64,000 nucleotides of DNA. It comes from Candidatus Scalindua sp. SCAELEC01. GTDB taxonomy: Bacteria; Planctomycetota; Brocadiia; Brocadiales; Scalinduaceae. The notes under the pieces were generated by a model. It had not been told where the DNA came from. It did not search any database and was given only the letters and a program-made list of their open reading frames with translations. Positions 47,660-57,488 of the stretch are shown piece by piece. The DNA lies in NCBI GenBank assembly GCA_004282745.1, contig SHMT01000009.1:82427-146426 (forward strand), read 5' to 3'. Each line of letters begins with the position of its first letter. The stretch's first letter is position 1. The position numbers and the translations under genes were made by a program.

Positions 47660-49570
47660 TTAACTATTCTGCCCGGCATTATCAACCATAAGCTTTGCAA
47701 TCGCCTTGGCAAATGAAACGGTATCTTTTGGTTTTGAACCTTCCAGTAATAGCGCCTGGTCATACAGGAGGGTTGCATACTCCTTCAAGACTTCACTTTT
47801 CTTGTCTTTCTCAAAAATTCCACTCATCGCTTCGAAGAGCGGGTGTGCTGGATTTATTTCAAGAATCCTCTTTCGCGTGGGAACATCCTGGCCCATTGAC
47901 TTTAAGAGTTTTTCCATCTGCGGATCCATTTCACCTTCGTCTGCGACAAGACAACAGGCGGAATCTTTCAGCCTCCCGGAGAGCCTTACCTCCTTAAGAT
48001 CTTCCTCCAAGTGGTCCTGGATAAGCTTGAGGATCTTTCCATATTTCTTCTGGGCCTTCTCCTTTTCATCCTTTTTCGTTTCGTCCAGAGTAATATCACC
48101 CTTAATAACAGACTTGAATTTCTTCCCCTTATACTCAAACTGCCCCATGACAATATCGTCGATATCATCCAGCAGGATAAGGACTTCGTAGCCCTTTTCA
48201 TTAAAGGCCTCAAGGTAAGGGGACTTCAATACTTCATCCCGCGATGTCCCCGTGATATAGTAAATATCTTCCTGCCCCTCTTTCATGTCGCCTACGTAAT
48301 CCTCGATGGTTCTGAATGACTCCTTATCCGTTTTTGTTGAGGGAAAAAGGAGGAGTTCGCCAATTTGCTCCCTCTTTGAGAAATCAAAATGGATGCCCTC
48401 TTTCAAAATCCTACCGAATTCATGGTAAAATTTGAGGTACTTATCATAGTCATTCTTTTTCATATCGTTGAGAGTGCCGAGCACTTTCGTCGTGATACTG
48501 TTCTTCATCGTCTCTACCTGACGATTGTTTTGCAGCATCTCCCTTGAAACATTTAAAGGCAGGTCTGAAGAGTCTACTACTCCTTTCACAAACCTCAAAT
48601 ATGGCTGTATGAGGGCCTCACAGTGTTCGATAATTTTTACCCTTTTCGCATAGAGGGTAAGGCCCATCTTGTACTCTTTATATAATATGTCCATAGGGCG
48701 AATTGCAGGAATGTAGAAGAGCGCCGTAAATTCAGAAGCACCTTCAGCCTTATAGTGCACCACTTTTGCCGGATCGGTATAATCATGCGATAGGTGTTTG
48801 TAAAATTCATTGTACTCCGCTTCAGTGATATCCGATTTATTCTTAAGCCATATTGCCTTTCTGGCATTCAGGGTCTCTTCCTCTTTGACCTTTACCTTTT
48901 GGCTCTTATCTATCTTACCCTCTTCCTCCCGTTCAATGTCCATGACAATAGGGTGCTCTATGAAATCTGAATATTTTTTCACCACACTCCTTATCTCCCA
49001 CTCCTCAAGGTATTTCTTCTCTTCATCCTTGAGATGGAGCGTTATTTCGGTACCCTTTTCCTCTTTGTCAACATCCTCAATGGTAAAAGAGCCGTCTGCG
49101 GTCGATTCCCATTTGATCCCTTTTTTATCTTTCGTACCCGCTTTCCTGGAGATAACGGTTACTTTATCTGCAACCATAAATGATGAATAAAATCCGACAC
49201 CAAATTGTCCGATGAGTTCCGGGTTTTCTTTAACCTCTTTACTCTGCATTGCTGCCAGAAACTCCTTTGTCCCCGAATGAGCGATCGTACCAAGCTCTCT
49301 GATTGCATCCTCTTTCGTCATACCGATCCCATTATCACGGATTGTTAAAGTCCCTGCATCTTTGTCTACTTCAATCTTTATCTTCCATGGATTTTTATCG
49401 TCAAGTATCTCTTTATCCGTCAGAGATTGAAAATGCGCCTTGTCAATGGCATCCGAGGCGTTTGAGATAAGTTCTCTCAGGAATATCTCTTTATGTGAAT
49501 AAAGAGAATGCACCACTAAATCCAATATTTGCTTTGTCTCTGTCTTAAAATCCATTTTCTTTACCGTCAT
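47660..49570 (-). CDS. htpG: Chaperone HtpG (Hsp90 family)
   Basis: The 636-residue chaperone has the GHKL ATPase domain with ELISNASDAIDK (catalytic Glu, ADP-binding Asn), DNGIGM and GQFGVGFYSSF, the middle domain (LPLNVSREMLQNN) and the C-terminal dimerisation domain. The ATG at 49570 has GGTGAG five bases away, better than a GTG six bases upstream. It is monocistronic. A repeat element lies 67 bases upstream. Confidence 0.96.
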   Translation of the reverse strand: MTVKKMDFKTETKQILDLVVHSLYSHKEIFLRELISNASDAIDKAHFQSLTDKEILDDKNPWKIKIEVDKDAGTLTIRDNGIGMTKEDAIRELGTIAHSGTKEFLAAMQSKEVKENPELIGQFGVGFYSSFMVADKVTVISRKAGTKDKKGIKWESTADGSFTIEDVDKEEKGTEITLHLKDEEKKYLEEWEIRSVVKKYSDFIEHPIVMDIEREEEGKIDKSQKVKVKEEETLNARKAIWLKNKSDITEAEYNEFYKHLSHDYTDPAKVVHYKAEGASEFTALFYIPAIRPMDILYKEYKMGLTLYAKRVKIIEHCEALIQPYLRFVKGVVDSSDLPLNVSREMLQNNRQVETMKNSITTKVLGTLNDMKKNDYDKYLKFYHEFGRILKEGIHFDFSKREQIGELLLFPSTKTDKESFRTIEDYVGDMKEGQEDIYYITGTSRDEVLKSPYLEAFNEKGYEVLILLDDIDDIVMGQFEYKGKKFKSVIKGDITLDETKKDEKEKAQKKYGKILKLIQDHLEEDLKEVRLSGRLKDSACCLVADEGEMDPQMEKLLKSMGQDVPTRKRILEINPAHPLFEAMSGIFEKDKKSEVLKEYATLLYDQALLLEGSKPKDTVSFAKAIAKLMVDNAGQNS

Positions 49571-49637
49571 GGCCACTCACCTTCTTAAACAGTTTCTGTA
49601 GTAAAATTTTTTCTTAATTATTGTTTGAACGAAATCC

Positions 49638-49763
49638 TGTGGTTGAACCAAAACTACCTATACACACGGTACCTTGGTTTCCTAACTTGAAATCAATTAA
49701 ACACTTAAGTGCTACATTGCTATTGCAACAACGCGGTGGATGGGGAGTTTTCGTTCAACCACT
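49638..49763. repeat. Divergent inverted copy of the palindromic element, copy C
   Basis: Inverted ends GGTTGAACCAAAACT and AGTTTTCGTTCAACC (one mismatch) match the termini of copies A and B. Read on the minus strand the interior shows CCCATCCACCGCGTTGTTGCAA, the counterpart of the internal block of A and B. Remnant ends (GTTTGAACGAAA at about 49623, CGTTCAGA at about 49771) flank it, as if one copy were nested in another. The rest of 49571 to 49967 holds no recognisable gene. Confidence 0.6.
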
Positions 49764-49967
49764 CATTCGCTCGTTCAGAAAAATCGTATTGCAACTCCAT
49801 CGGTATAAGCCGAGCGTTTCTGGCGGCTTGCCCGTTCATTGACAATCTAACATTATGAAAAAAAATATTCAAAAAATCAAGTACAAGATTGAAAAATTCA
49901 AAGGTTTTTCCTCTCCACGAGCTAAGCTCGCCTTGCGCGACTCTTTAAAAATAATTACAAAGACACA

Positions 49968-50789
49968 TTATATTTTTCTATATATTTTTTCCTCCCTTAC
50001 TACATCTTCAAACTTGTCTGAACTTGTGGAGAATCTAATGGTTTCTTTTGAGCCGAGGCATAGATAACCTCCGGATCTTAAACTCTCAAAAAAGAGGTTG
50101 AATACACGGTTTTGCAGATCTTTATCAAGGTAAATGAGCACATTCCTGCAAATTATCAAATCCATTTCACCAAAAACTCCCCCATTCACCAGGTTATGGT
50201 CAAAGAAGACAATATTTTCCCTCAGGGTACTGTCCATAAGAGCGAAGTCGTATCGGGCAGTATAGTAATCGGCAAAGGATACTTTCCCTCCTGCTTCTCG
50301 GTAATTTTTTGTATAACTTTTCATTTTAGCAATAGAAAAGACCCCTTTTTTTGCCTTGTTAATTACCTCTTCATTCATGTCGGTTGCATAGATCCTGAAA
50401 TTCCTGCAGATTTCTTCTCGTAAAAGAATTGCCATGGAATAGACCTCCTCACCGCTGGAACAGCCTGCATGCCAGATTTTAAAGAACGGTTGTTTTTTTA
50501 GTTCGGGAACAACACATTTTCTGACTGTTTTAAAAAAGGTAGGGTCTCGATACATTTCCGTGACATTGATTGTCATGTCTAAAAGTAATTTCTCAAAGAA
50601 CTGTTTGTCCTGGAGTAAAGTATCTTGCATCTCTGAGAATGTTTTAAAATTGTATCTGGTAAGCCTATTGTGTATATGCCTCCTCATAGAGTGCTTTGAA
50701 TAGTTCCTGAAATCATATCCATATTTGACAAACATTGCCTGCAACAAGAGATCACATTCCATTTTTTCGTCATTGCTTAGTTCACTCAT
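49968..50789 (-). CDS. cheR: CheR-type protein-glutamate methyltransferase
   Basis: The 273-residue protein has the CheR N-terminal helical domain (about 1 to 70) and the SAM-binding domain with HAGCSSGEEVYSMAILL (motif I), a later YATDMNEEVI segment, and ICRNVLIYLDKDLQ. CheR enzymes methylate glutamates in chemoreceptors. There is no CheB methylesterase, no receptor with obvious methylation helices, and no other che gene here. It is downstream of the haem-type sensor by 39 bases, so it probably acts with the adjoining kinase module. AAGGAAAG precedes the ATG. Confidence 0.9.
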   Translation of the reverse strand: MSELSNDEKMECDLLLQAMFVKYGYDFRNYSKHSMRRHIHNRLTRYNFKTFSEMQDTLLQDKQFFEKLLLDMTINVTEMYRDPTFFKTVRKCVVPELKKQPFFKIWHAGCSSGEEVYSMAILLREEICRNFRIYATDMNEEVINKAKKGVFSIAKMKSYTKNYREAGGKVSFADYYTARYDFALMDSTLRENIVFFDHNLVNGGVFGEMDLIICRNVLIYLDKDLQNRVFNLFFESLRSGGYLCLGSKETIRFSTSSDKFEDVVREEKIYRKI

Positions 50790-50828
50790 TATACTTTCCT
50801 TTCAAAAGTGCCTGTAAATCAGTCCAGA

Positions 50829-52718
50829 TCATTTACCGGGTATAGAGTGCATCTCCAGTTCTTCATTAACGCTTATCAACTCTTTATTTCCGGCCTGAAG
50901 TTTTTCAGCCTGTGCCTGGGTCTCCTCTAGCAAATCTTTTAGGCATTGGCGAGATTGAACGGTATTGATGGCAATTGCGATGCTATCTGCCACCTGATTC
51001 ATAAATTCAAGGTGTTTGTTGGTAAATTCATGAACCGCACCAAACTCGATTATACCTTTAACGCAACCCTCGTATAAACACGGAGCAATCAAAAGGTTTT
51101 TAGGTAACAGCATTGCCAGTCCTGAATTTATCTCCCGGTAACATTTGGGTATGCTGGATACTATACGCATTTGCTTATTTAAGGCCACCTGCCCAATCAA
51201 ACCCTCTCCGAAATGGATCTCTTTTGGAAGTGCGTCACAGTTCTTGATTGCGTAACTTCCCGTCAGGCACAAGGTGTAGTTGTCTTCTGCCAAATAGATT
51301 GTACCGACCTGAACATTGAGGTATTCTGCAAGATAACTGATTATGTTTTGGCTGAGAGAAGTTGTATCTTCCGCTCCACGCATCCGGTCATTTAAATCTG
51401 CCTGACCAATCCTTAACCAGTTTTGCTGTTTGTCTCTATCAAGAGATTTTGAGAGTTCAAGGCTGAGGGACATCAAGCCTTCCCTCTGCTTTTCAAGGGT
51501 TTCCCTGTGTGATTGAAGGGGGAGAACCACCTTCAGATAAACAGTCACGATAATGAAGCAGAACAAAAAACCCATAAAAATATAGATGAACTTTTGTAAT
51601 GTCTTTATTTTGTAGAGCTTCCGTTGACTATCCTCCTGTATCAAATGAATAACTGAGTCCATGATGTCCACAAGGGTAGAGGTACTGTTATAAGCACTGG
51701 TAAATACGGCTGCATACTCAGATGAATTTGGCTCAACAGTTAAAAGGTTCTTGAACTCTACCTGCATCGCGGTCCACTTCTGTTTAATCATTTTTAATTT
51801 GTTTTTTACCTCGCTGTTCGTTGGTGGGGGCATTGACTGAAAGGACGTTAAGCTCATATCCAGTGGAACCTTACCCCCATTAATAAGCGCATCAATTGTC
51901 AACTCAAAAAACCGCTCTGTTTTAGAAAAGCTATCAAAACCAAATATCTCATCGCCTGAACCCTCAAAGAACAGCTCTGTTTCTTTGCTGTCTGAGCCTA
52001 TGGGAATGTTGACCACTAGCATTCCCATAATATCTCCAAGCTTAAAATTATTTTTGGGACTCTCTTCATGCGCATTATGACAACGTACACATTCATCTGA
52101 AACTGCGAAATCTGGGGTTGCATAACGAAGTGTATAGATGCCGTCATAGATCATATAGCGGGAGAAAGATGTTCCCGAATTGAGAGATAGATAATCGAAG
52201 GCCTGTTTCTCAAAATCTGTGCGCAGACCTTTATTCTTGTTGATGTTCCATTTACTGAGAAGCTCATAGCTGTAATGACCCTTTTTTTTGATAGTACCAG
52301 ATACCTCTTTTATGAAGGTTGCGGGGAGAGGTATTCCTCCTTTAACCGCCGTGTAATTCATATCACTGTGCACCTCCGGGACTTCGTCTTTAAGCTTTGC
52401 AACAACATGTATGGTGTATGCTTTCCGATCCTCCGATATCTGAATGGTTGCTACCTCAGCGGCCTTAATTGTACTGTTACGGGCCTGAAGGAGTAATAAT
52501 CCTCTGACAAATTCCTTCGTATTCTTTTGTATCAACATTCTTTGTCGACCGGCAACATTTAATACGATACTATCATTCTCTTTCGATTTTAGCGCTTTTG
52601 AAGAGACGAAGTAAGATGCAATGAGAAAAACGATAAATACGGAAAGCATCCCTACGAAAAGATACATCAAATTTTTTTGTGAGTTTTTACGAGATATGAC
52701 ATCACTCTCTCTGCTCAT
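50829..52718 (-). CDS. Membrane sensor: PilJ-type domain split by a CxxCH (Tll0287/DUF3365-like) domain, plus GAF
   Basis: The start is the ATG at 52718, with GGAG nine bases upstream; a GTG 15 bases earlier has no such site. The 629-residue order is: membrane helix (about 17 to 40), the first half of a PilJ-like domain (NVAGRQRMLIQKNTKEFVRG), a Tll0287-like domain with one haem c motif CVRCH (Cys210, Cys213, His214), the second half of PilJ (FFELTIDALINGG to MDSVIHLIQEDSQRK), a second helix (about 378 to 396), then a GAF domain (about 455 to 590) and a coiled coil. It ends just where the neighbouring kinase continues, and has no kinase, HAMP or output domain. Confidence 0.8.
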   Translation of the reverse strand: MSRESDVISRKNSQKNLMYLFVGMLSVFIVFLIASYFVSSKALKSKENDSIVLNVAGRQRMLIQKNTKEFVRGLLLLQARNSTIKAAEVATIQISEDRKAYTIHVVAKLKDEVPEVHSDMNYTAVKGGIPLPATFIKEVSGTIKKKGHYSYELLSKWNINKNKGLRTDFEKQAFDYLSLNSGTSFSRYMIYDGIYTLRYATPDFAVSDECVRCHNAHEESPKNNFKLGDIMGMLVVNIPIGSDSKETELFFEGSGDEIFGFDSFSKTERFFELTIDALINGGKVPLDMSLTSFQSMPPPTNSEVKNKLKMIKQKWTAMQVEFKNLLTVEPNSSEYAAVFTSAYNSTSTLVDIMDSVIHLIQEDSQRKLYKIKTLQKFIYIFMGFLFCFIIVTVYLKVVLPLQSHRETLEKQREGLMSLSLELSKSLDRDKQQNWLRIGQADLNDRMRGAEDTTSLSQNIISYLAEYLNVQVGTIYLAEDNYTLCLTGSYAIKNCDALPKEIHFGEGLIGQVALNKQMRIVSSIPKCYREINSGLAMLLPKNLLIAPCLYEGCVKGIIEFGAVHEFTNKHLEFMNQVADSIAIAINTVQSRQCLKDLLEETQAQAEKLQAGNKELISVNEELEMHSIPGK

Positions 52719-52751
52719 CTTGCGGTACTCCACAAATGGATAATTGGAAAA

Positions 52752-55700
52752 TCAATACAACCACACTCTCAACATTGAAAACAGCCTGTCCATATCAATA
52801 GGTTTTGTCAAGTAATCGCATGCACCCGCTTCAATACACTTAAACCTGTCTCCTCTCATTGCTTTTGCAGTCAACGCAATTACCGGGAGGTCCTGAAATT
52901 TTTTCTGCTTCCGAATGTTCCTCGTAGCTTCATATCCGTCCATCTCGGGCATCATGATATCCATAAGTACCAAATCGATATCCGGGTTCTTATCGAGGGA
53001 TTCCAGACCTTCTTTACCGTTTTTACCGATCAGGATCTTCATCCCCTTACTTTCAAGAACTTTTTTTAGCGAAAAAACATTTCGCATATCATCATCCACC
53101 AATAAAACCTTTTTGTCCGATAGGACCTCCTCCTTGTCATGCAACAACCTGAGGACCTCTTGTTTCTCTTTTGGAAGGTTTGCTTCTACCCGGTGAAGAA
53201 ACAGAGTGGTCTCATCGAGAAGTCTTCGATCTGAATCGACACCCTTAACAATAAATGATTCTGCATACTCGTCTATTATGACCTTTTCTTCCTTTGTAAG
53301 GTCCTTACCTGAGTAAACAATAATTGGAAGATAGCAAATTTCTTTGTTCGTTCTGATTTTGCATAACAGCTCAACACCAGAAGTGTCGGGAAGTCCGAGA
53401 TCCAAGACCATGCATTCAAAATTTCCGGTTAAAACATATTCATACGCTTCCGCAGCGGTTGAAGCAACCGTTATGTGCACGTCTCCATTCCCAATACACT
53501 TTTTGAGTGCATTTGCCTGGGTTATATTATGCTCTACGATGAGAAGCTCTTTGACACCTTTTGAAATTATCTTGTTCAGATGGTTAAACACATGACTAAG
53601 TTCCTCCTTACTGACAGGTTTTGTTAAATAATTTGCAGCACCCAGTTTCCTGGCATCTAATTTATTGTCGGTCGCGGATACGACGTGGATAGGAATATGG
53701 CGAGTCGAAGAATCCTCCTTCAACCTGGTCATTACCGTCAAACCACTGATATCGGGTAGTAAAATATCAAGTATTATGGCACTTGGTTTATAATAATCAG
53801 CAAACTGAAGTCCTGTTTTACCATCTTCCGCAACCAGACACTTAAAACCTCGTTCATGCGAGATATCACTGAGAATCCTTAGGAATTTAGGATCATCCTC
53901 AATGATAAGAATCGATTTATCATGAGTGGATATTTCCGTCCTGTCATCCTTGATTTCTCCCACTGTCTCTTGGGTACTCCTTGCCGGTTCTGACTGGAGA
54001 GGCAGGGATGCATCAAACTGAATGGTTTGTCTGTTTCGTTCATCTCTTGCCGGAAGGTCAGGGGGTGAAATTTCCTGTTCCAGAAGTCCTCTTTCAGGCA
54101 GATGGAGAGAAAACGTACTCCCTTTCCCCTCCAAACTCTCCATATAAATTGTTCCTCCAAGCAGATTTGCCAGTTCTTTTGAGATAGAAAGACCGAGACC
54201 TGTGCCACCATATTTCCTACTTATGGTACCGTCCACCTGTTGAAATGCTTCAAAAATCAATTTCTGTTTTTCCTTTGGAATACCCATCCCGGTGTCGATT
54301 ACGGAAAACACAAGAGTATTTTCTGGGACACAACCTGTCTCCTGTTCTTTTGGTCGGCAAATCCTGAGAGTAACACATCCCTGTCTCGTGAACTTGAATG
54401 CATTTGAGAGAAAGTTCTTAACTATCTGTTCCAATCTCTGACGATCTGTTCGGAGAGAGGGTGGCAACCCTTCAGCAATATCTACTTTCAAGCAAATGCC
54501 TTTCTCGTTTGCAAGAGGCTTAAATCCTCTCTCCAAGGTACTACAAAAGTCCTTCAGATACATAACCCCCATATTGACTTCCATCTTGCCTGCCTCAACC
54601 TTAGAAAGATCAAGTATCTCATTGATCAGTTCCAGGAGTTCTGAACCGGAGGAATAAATGGAACGCGCAGATTCTACATGATCTTCGCTCAAAACACTGT
54701 CTTTATTGTCAGCAAGGAGTCTTGATAAGAGGAGTATGCTGTTCAGGGGAGTACGAAGTTCATGAGACATGTTAGCAAGAAATTCCGACTTATACCTGCT
54801 GCTCAACTCTAAGTCCCTCGCCTTCTCTTCAATAAGGCCCTGGGCAATTTCCAACTCCTCATTCTTTTTTTCCGCATTCATTTTTTGCTTCTCAAGCTCC
54901 TCATTGGAGGCGCGAAGTTCTCTCTGCTGCGCTTGCAACCTCTCCTCAGACTTCTGCAAAGCCTTCGTATGGTTTTCAAGCTCTTCATTGTAGCTGCGCA
55001 GCTCCTCTTCCCTGGCTTGGATCTCTTCAGACTGCAGTTGAGTCTGTTCGAGCAAAGAACTCAGTTGCTCCAGAGTCGAGACAGAGTTGAGCGCGATTGC
55101 AATCCCCTCATGAACCTGTGCAAGAAAGTGCAAGTCTGATTCAGAAAATTCATGCAATGTTCCCAGTTCAATTACCCCTTTTACCTCACTGTCCATTTGA
55201 AGCGGATATACCAAGATGTTATTCGGGGCTGACTCACCAAGACTTGAATGAATACTAATATAATCTTCTGGACAATTGGTAATAAGGAGATGCCGCTTTT
55301 CCAAGGCCGCCTGACCTACAACGCCCTCACCTGGTAAGAACTCATTTGAGAGATTCTTACGTTTGTCATAAGCATAACTACCAATCATCTTTAAACGGTT
55401 GTTGTTGTTCATAATATATATTGCACCAATCTGTGCTTTCAGGAATTCAGCTAGATAGCTGATAATGCTATTACCCAATGTTCCTACATCCTTTTCACCC
55501 CTCATCTTAACATTCAACAGAGTCTGTCCCATTTGTGCTCGATTGTGTCTTTCCGCACCTTCTCTTGCTTCCACAAGCTTACCTATCATATCGTTAAAAG
55601 TATTCGCAAGGTTGCCAATTTCATCTCGTTTCTCTATCTCTGCTCTTACCGTCAAGTCTCCGTCTGCCATTAATTCAGTAGTCCTCGTCAATTTAGTAAT

Positions 55701-56753
55701 CGGACGGGAAATTGATCTGGATACAAGCAAGGCGATAAAGATTACACCAGGTAAGGTAATACCTCCCAAGACTGAATACCACCAGGTGAGATGATAGACA
55801 GAGGAGAAGGCCTCGCTTGTATCAATTTTTACGACCACACCCCATCTCAAATTAGGTATATATTTCCATGCTGCCAGCACCTTTTCACCTTGGTAATCGA
55901 CATAAACACCAAGACCTTTTTCCCCCTGCACAGCTTTATTTATTGGCAATTCAACATCAGACCCAAGAGACACTTTCCTGATAATTGATTCTCCAAGTTC
56001 TCTTCTCTGTGTAGTCAATAATACCGTGTGCTCATCTAATTTTGATACCAGGACAGTCTCTCCGGTTTTTCCCAAACCCGAGTTGTTTTGTACCAACTTA
56101 CAGATTTCATCAGAACTCATCTGAATTGCAACTACTCCCAGGAACCCCTTTCCTTTAAAAACTGGAATGGCCAAAAATGCTGCTCCATCACCAGACGCTG
56201 CGTAATATTTGAAATCGGAAATTTCTGTGTCTTGCATAGATTGTGCTTTTTCAAAGACTTTAGCTAATTCAGAACCTTTATAAGGTTCTGTTTTCAAATT
56301 TGTGCCAAAATCTTCTTCATGAATAACCGTAAATACTACTTCCCCAGAGGGAGAAATGAGAAAGAGGTCGTAATATCCTGAAGTTTCCTTAAAATGAGTT
56401 AAGATGGCCCTGAATTCATTATCGGCTATCACATATTCTGGAGAATCTATACCCCCCTTTGTATAAATAGTATTAAATGTTTCCAAGGCATTGATAATTA
56501 TTGGTGTCTGTGAGAGGGAAACAAGGTCTTTCTTCCGCTCTTTTACAAAAGTTTCAATCTGGAAGGCCTTATTCTCAACAAGTCCGACCAGATTGTTTTC
56601 CACCTCTCTCTTCAGTATTGTTGTGTAGTTGTAATAGGAAACAGTACCAACAATAATAAGTGGAAGTAAGGTCGCCAAAAGAAACCAGACCAACAGTTTA
56701 TTTGCTATGGTAATTCTAATGAAAGGCTTGTTCAATCTGTTGGATTTTTCCAT
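52752..56753 (-). CDS. Hybrid histidine kinase: Cache-HAMP-GAF-HisKA-HATPase-REC-REC-REC
   Basis: The 1333-residue inner-membrane kinase has helices at about 18 to 40 and 326 to 346, a periplasmic Cache-type sensor between them, HAMP (347 to 400), GAF (420 to 560), a long coiled coil (565 to 655), HisKA with phospho-acceptor His664 (SHELRTPL), and HATPase with N780FLSNAFKF, DTGMGIP and GGTGLGLSISK. Three receivers follow, with phospho-acceptors Asp996, Asp1118 and Asp1265. REC2 has Glu-His in place of the usual acidic pair (LLIVEHN), so it may not autophosphorylate normally. Its GAF closely resembles that of the downstream sensor. Confidence 0.92.
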   Translation of the reverse strand: MEKSNRLNKPFIRITIANKLLVWFLLATLLPLIIVGTVSYYNYTTILKREVENNLVGLVENKAFQIETFVKERKKDLVSLSQTPIIINALETFNTIYTKGGIDSPEYVIADNEFRAILTHFKETSGYYDLFLISPSGEVVFTVIHEEDFGTNLKTEPYKGSELAKVFEKAQSMQDTEISDFKYYAASGDGAAFLAIPVFKGKGFLGVVAIQMSSDEICKLVQNNSGLGKTGETVLVSKLDEHTVLLTTQRRELGESIIRKVSLGSDVELPINKAVQGEKGLGVYVDYQGEKVLAAWKYIPNLRWGVVVKIDTSEAFSSVYHLTWWYSVLGGITLPGVIFIALLVSRSISRPITKLTRTTELMADGDLTVRAEIEKRDEIGNLANTFNDMIGKLVEAREGAERHNRAQMGQTLLNVKMRGEKDVGTLGNSIISYLAEFLKAQIGAIYIMNNNNRLKMIGSYAYDKRKNLSNEFLPGEGVVGQAALEKRHLLITNCPEDYISIHSSLGESAPNNILVYPLQMDSEVKGVIELGTLHEFSESDLHFLAQVHEGIAIALNSVSTLEQLSSLLEQTQLQSEEIQAREEELRSYNEELENHTKALQKSEERLQAQQRELRASNEELEKQKMNAEKKNEELEIAQGLIEEKARDLELSSRYKSEFLANMSHELRTPLNSILLLSRLLADNKDSVLSEDHVESARSIYSSGSELLELINEILDLSKVEAGKMEVNMGVMYLKDFCSTLERGFKPLANEKGICLKVDIAEGLPPSLRTDRQRLEQIVKNFLSNAFKFTRQGCVTLRICRPKEQETGCVPENTLVFSVIDTGMGIPKEKQKLIFEAFQQVDGTISRKYGGTGLGLSISKELANLLGGTIYMESLEGKGSTFSLHLPERGLLEQEISPPDLPARDERNRQTIQFDASLPLQSEPARSTQETVGEIKDDRTEISTHDKSILIIEDDPKFLRILSDISHERGFKCLVAEDGKTGLQFADYYKPSAIILDILLPDISGLTVMTRLKEDSSTRHIPIHVVSATDNKLDARKLGAANYLTKPVSKEELSHVFNHLNKIISKGVKELLIVEHNITQANALKKCIGNGDVHITVASTAAEAYEYVLTGNFECMVLDLGLPDTSGVELLCKIRTNKEICYLPIIVYSGKDLTKEEKVIIDEYAESFIVKGVDSDRRLLDETTLFLHRVEANLPKEKQEVLRLLHDKEEVLSDKKVLLVDDDMRNVFSLKKVLESKGMKILIGKNGKEGLESLDKNPDIDLVLMDIMMPEMDGYEATRNIRKQKKFQDLPVIALTAKAMRGDRFKCIEAGACDYLTKPIDMDRLFSMLRVWLY

Positions 56754-57488
56754 TTGTCATCCCACTTTACAAAAAGTTCCCGAAGAAATTTGTCCCATTC
56801 ATTCTAGGACCTGCTGGGTGGATAGGGTATGGGTCGTACTGAACGCCCTAGTCCCCATACAACATTGAATTGCCCATCCACCTTATCTTTCCAATTCGCA
56901 CCATTTTCTAGGTGTAGTTGTTTTGGGGTTTAAAGAGACCATCTTTCGGATTTAACGTTCTACTCGAGAAAAATGGTGCAAGTTTATATGCTCTCGCATT
57001 TTGAGTGCCAAATACTATTGCATTTGTTGCTGTTTTCCCAGGAAGAATTTCTGTTTTAACAATATTTCATCCTTGATGACCGAATGAGTCAGAGTTGTTG
57101 ATTTGTCATTTCTGCGGCAGACTAACACGAAGATGGATTTGTGTCGCTGGTTTCCGTATACGTGAAAGAGATGAGTGAATTATTTCTCTGTTTAAAGCAT
57201 TAAGATGCAACCTGTTAGTGAAGGATCTATCTATTCGATGAAAAGGTTATCACACTCTGAAAAGAGAGAACAACATGACCCGTTTCACGCTAAACGAAGG
57301 TGTAGAAAACCATTTTATTTCGAATCATTCTCACTAAGATTTTCATCAGAGGTATCGCATAAAAGTTAAGGGGAACAAGTCTCTTTACGAGAAGATGCAG
57401 GCAAAACAGAAAAAAATGTTTAGAATATAAACAATTTGTGTAAGCGTTCTCAGGTTCAGAACACAGCTATTACAAAGCCTACTTTTTC
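56754..57488. other. 735-base non-coding region with an imperfect hairpin
   Basis: No gene was found. Close to the kinase start, 56816 to 56882 can form an imperfect stem: GGGTGGAT near the left end pairs with ATCCACC at the right, and GTATGGG with CCCATAC inside. This may be a leader structure of the kinase mRNA or a repeat remnant. The remainder is AT-rich with nothing recognisable. Confidence 0.4.

Noticed and set aside
49855..50067. Plus-strand frame of 70 codons overlapping the cheR end
   Set aside because: Lysine-rich start from AT-rich spacer, no family match, and its end overlaps cheR on the other strand.
50790..50860. Frameshift separating the haem sensor from a kinase domain
   Set aside because: Only 39 bases lie between its stop and cheR, and no kinase-like sequence is present in any frame there.
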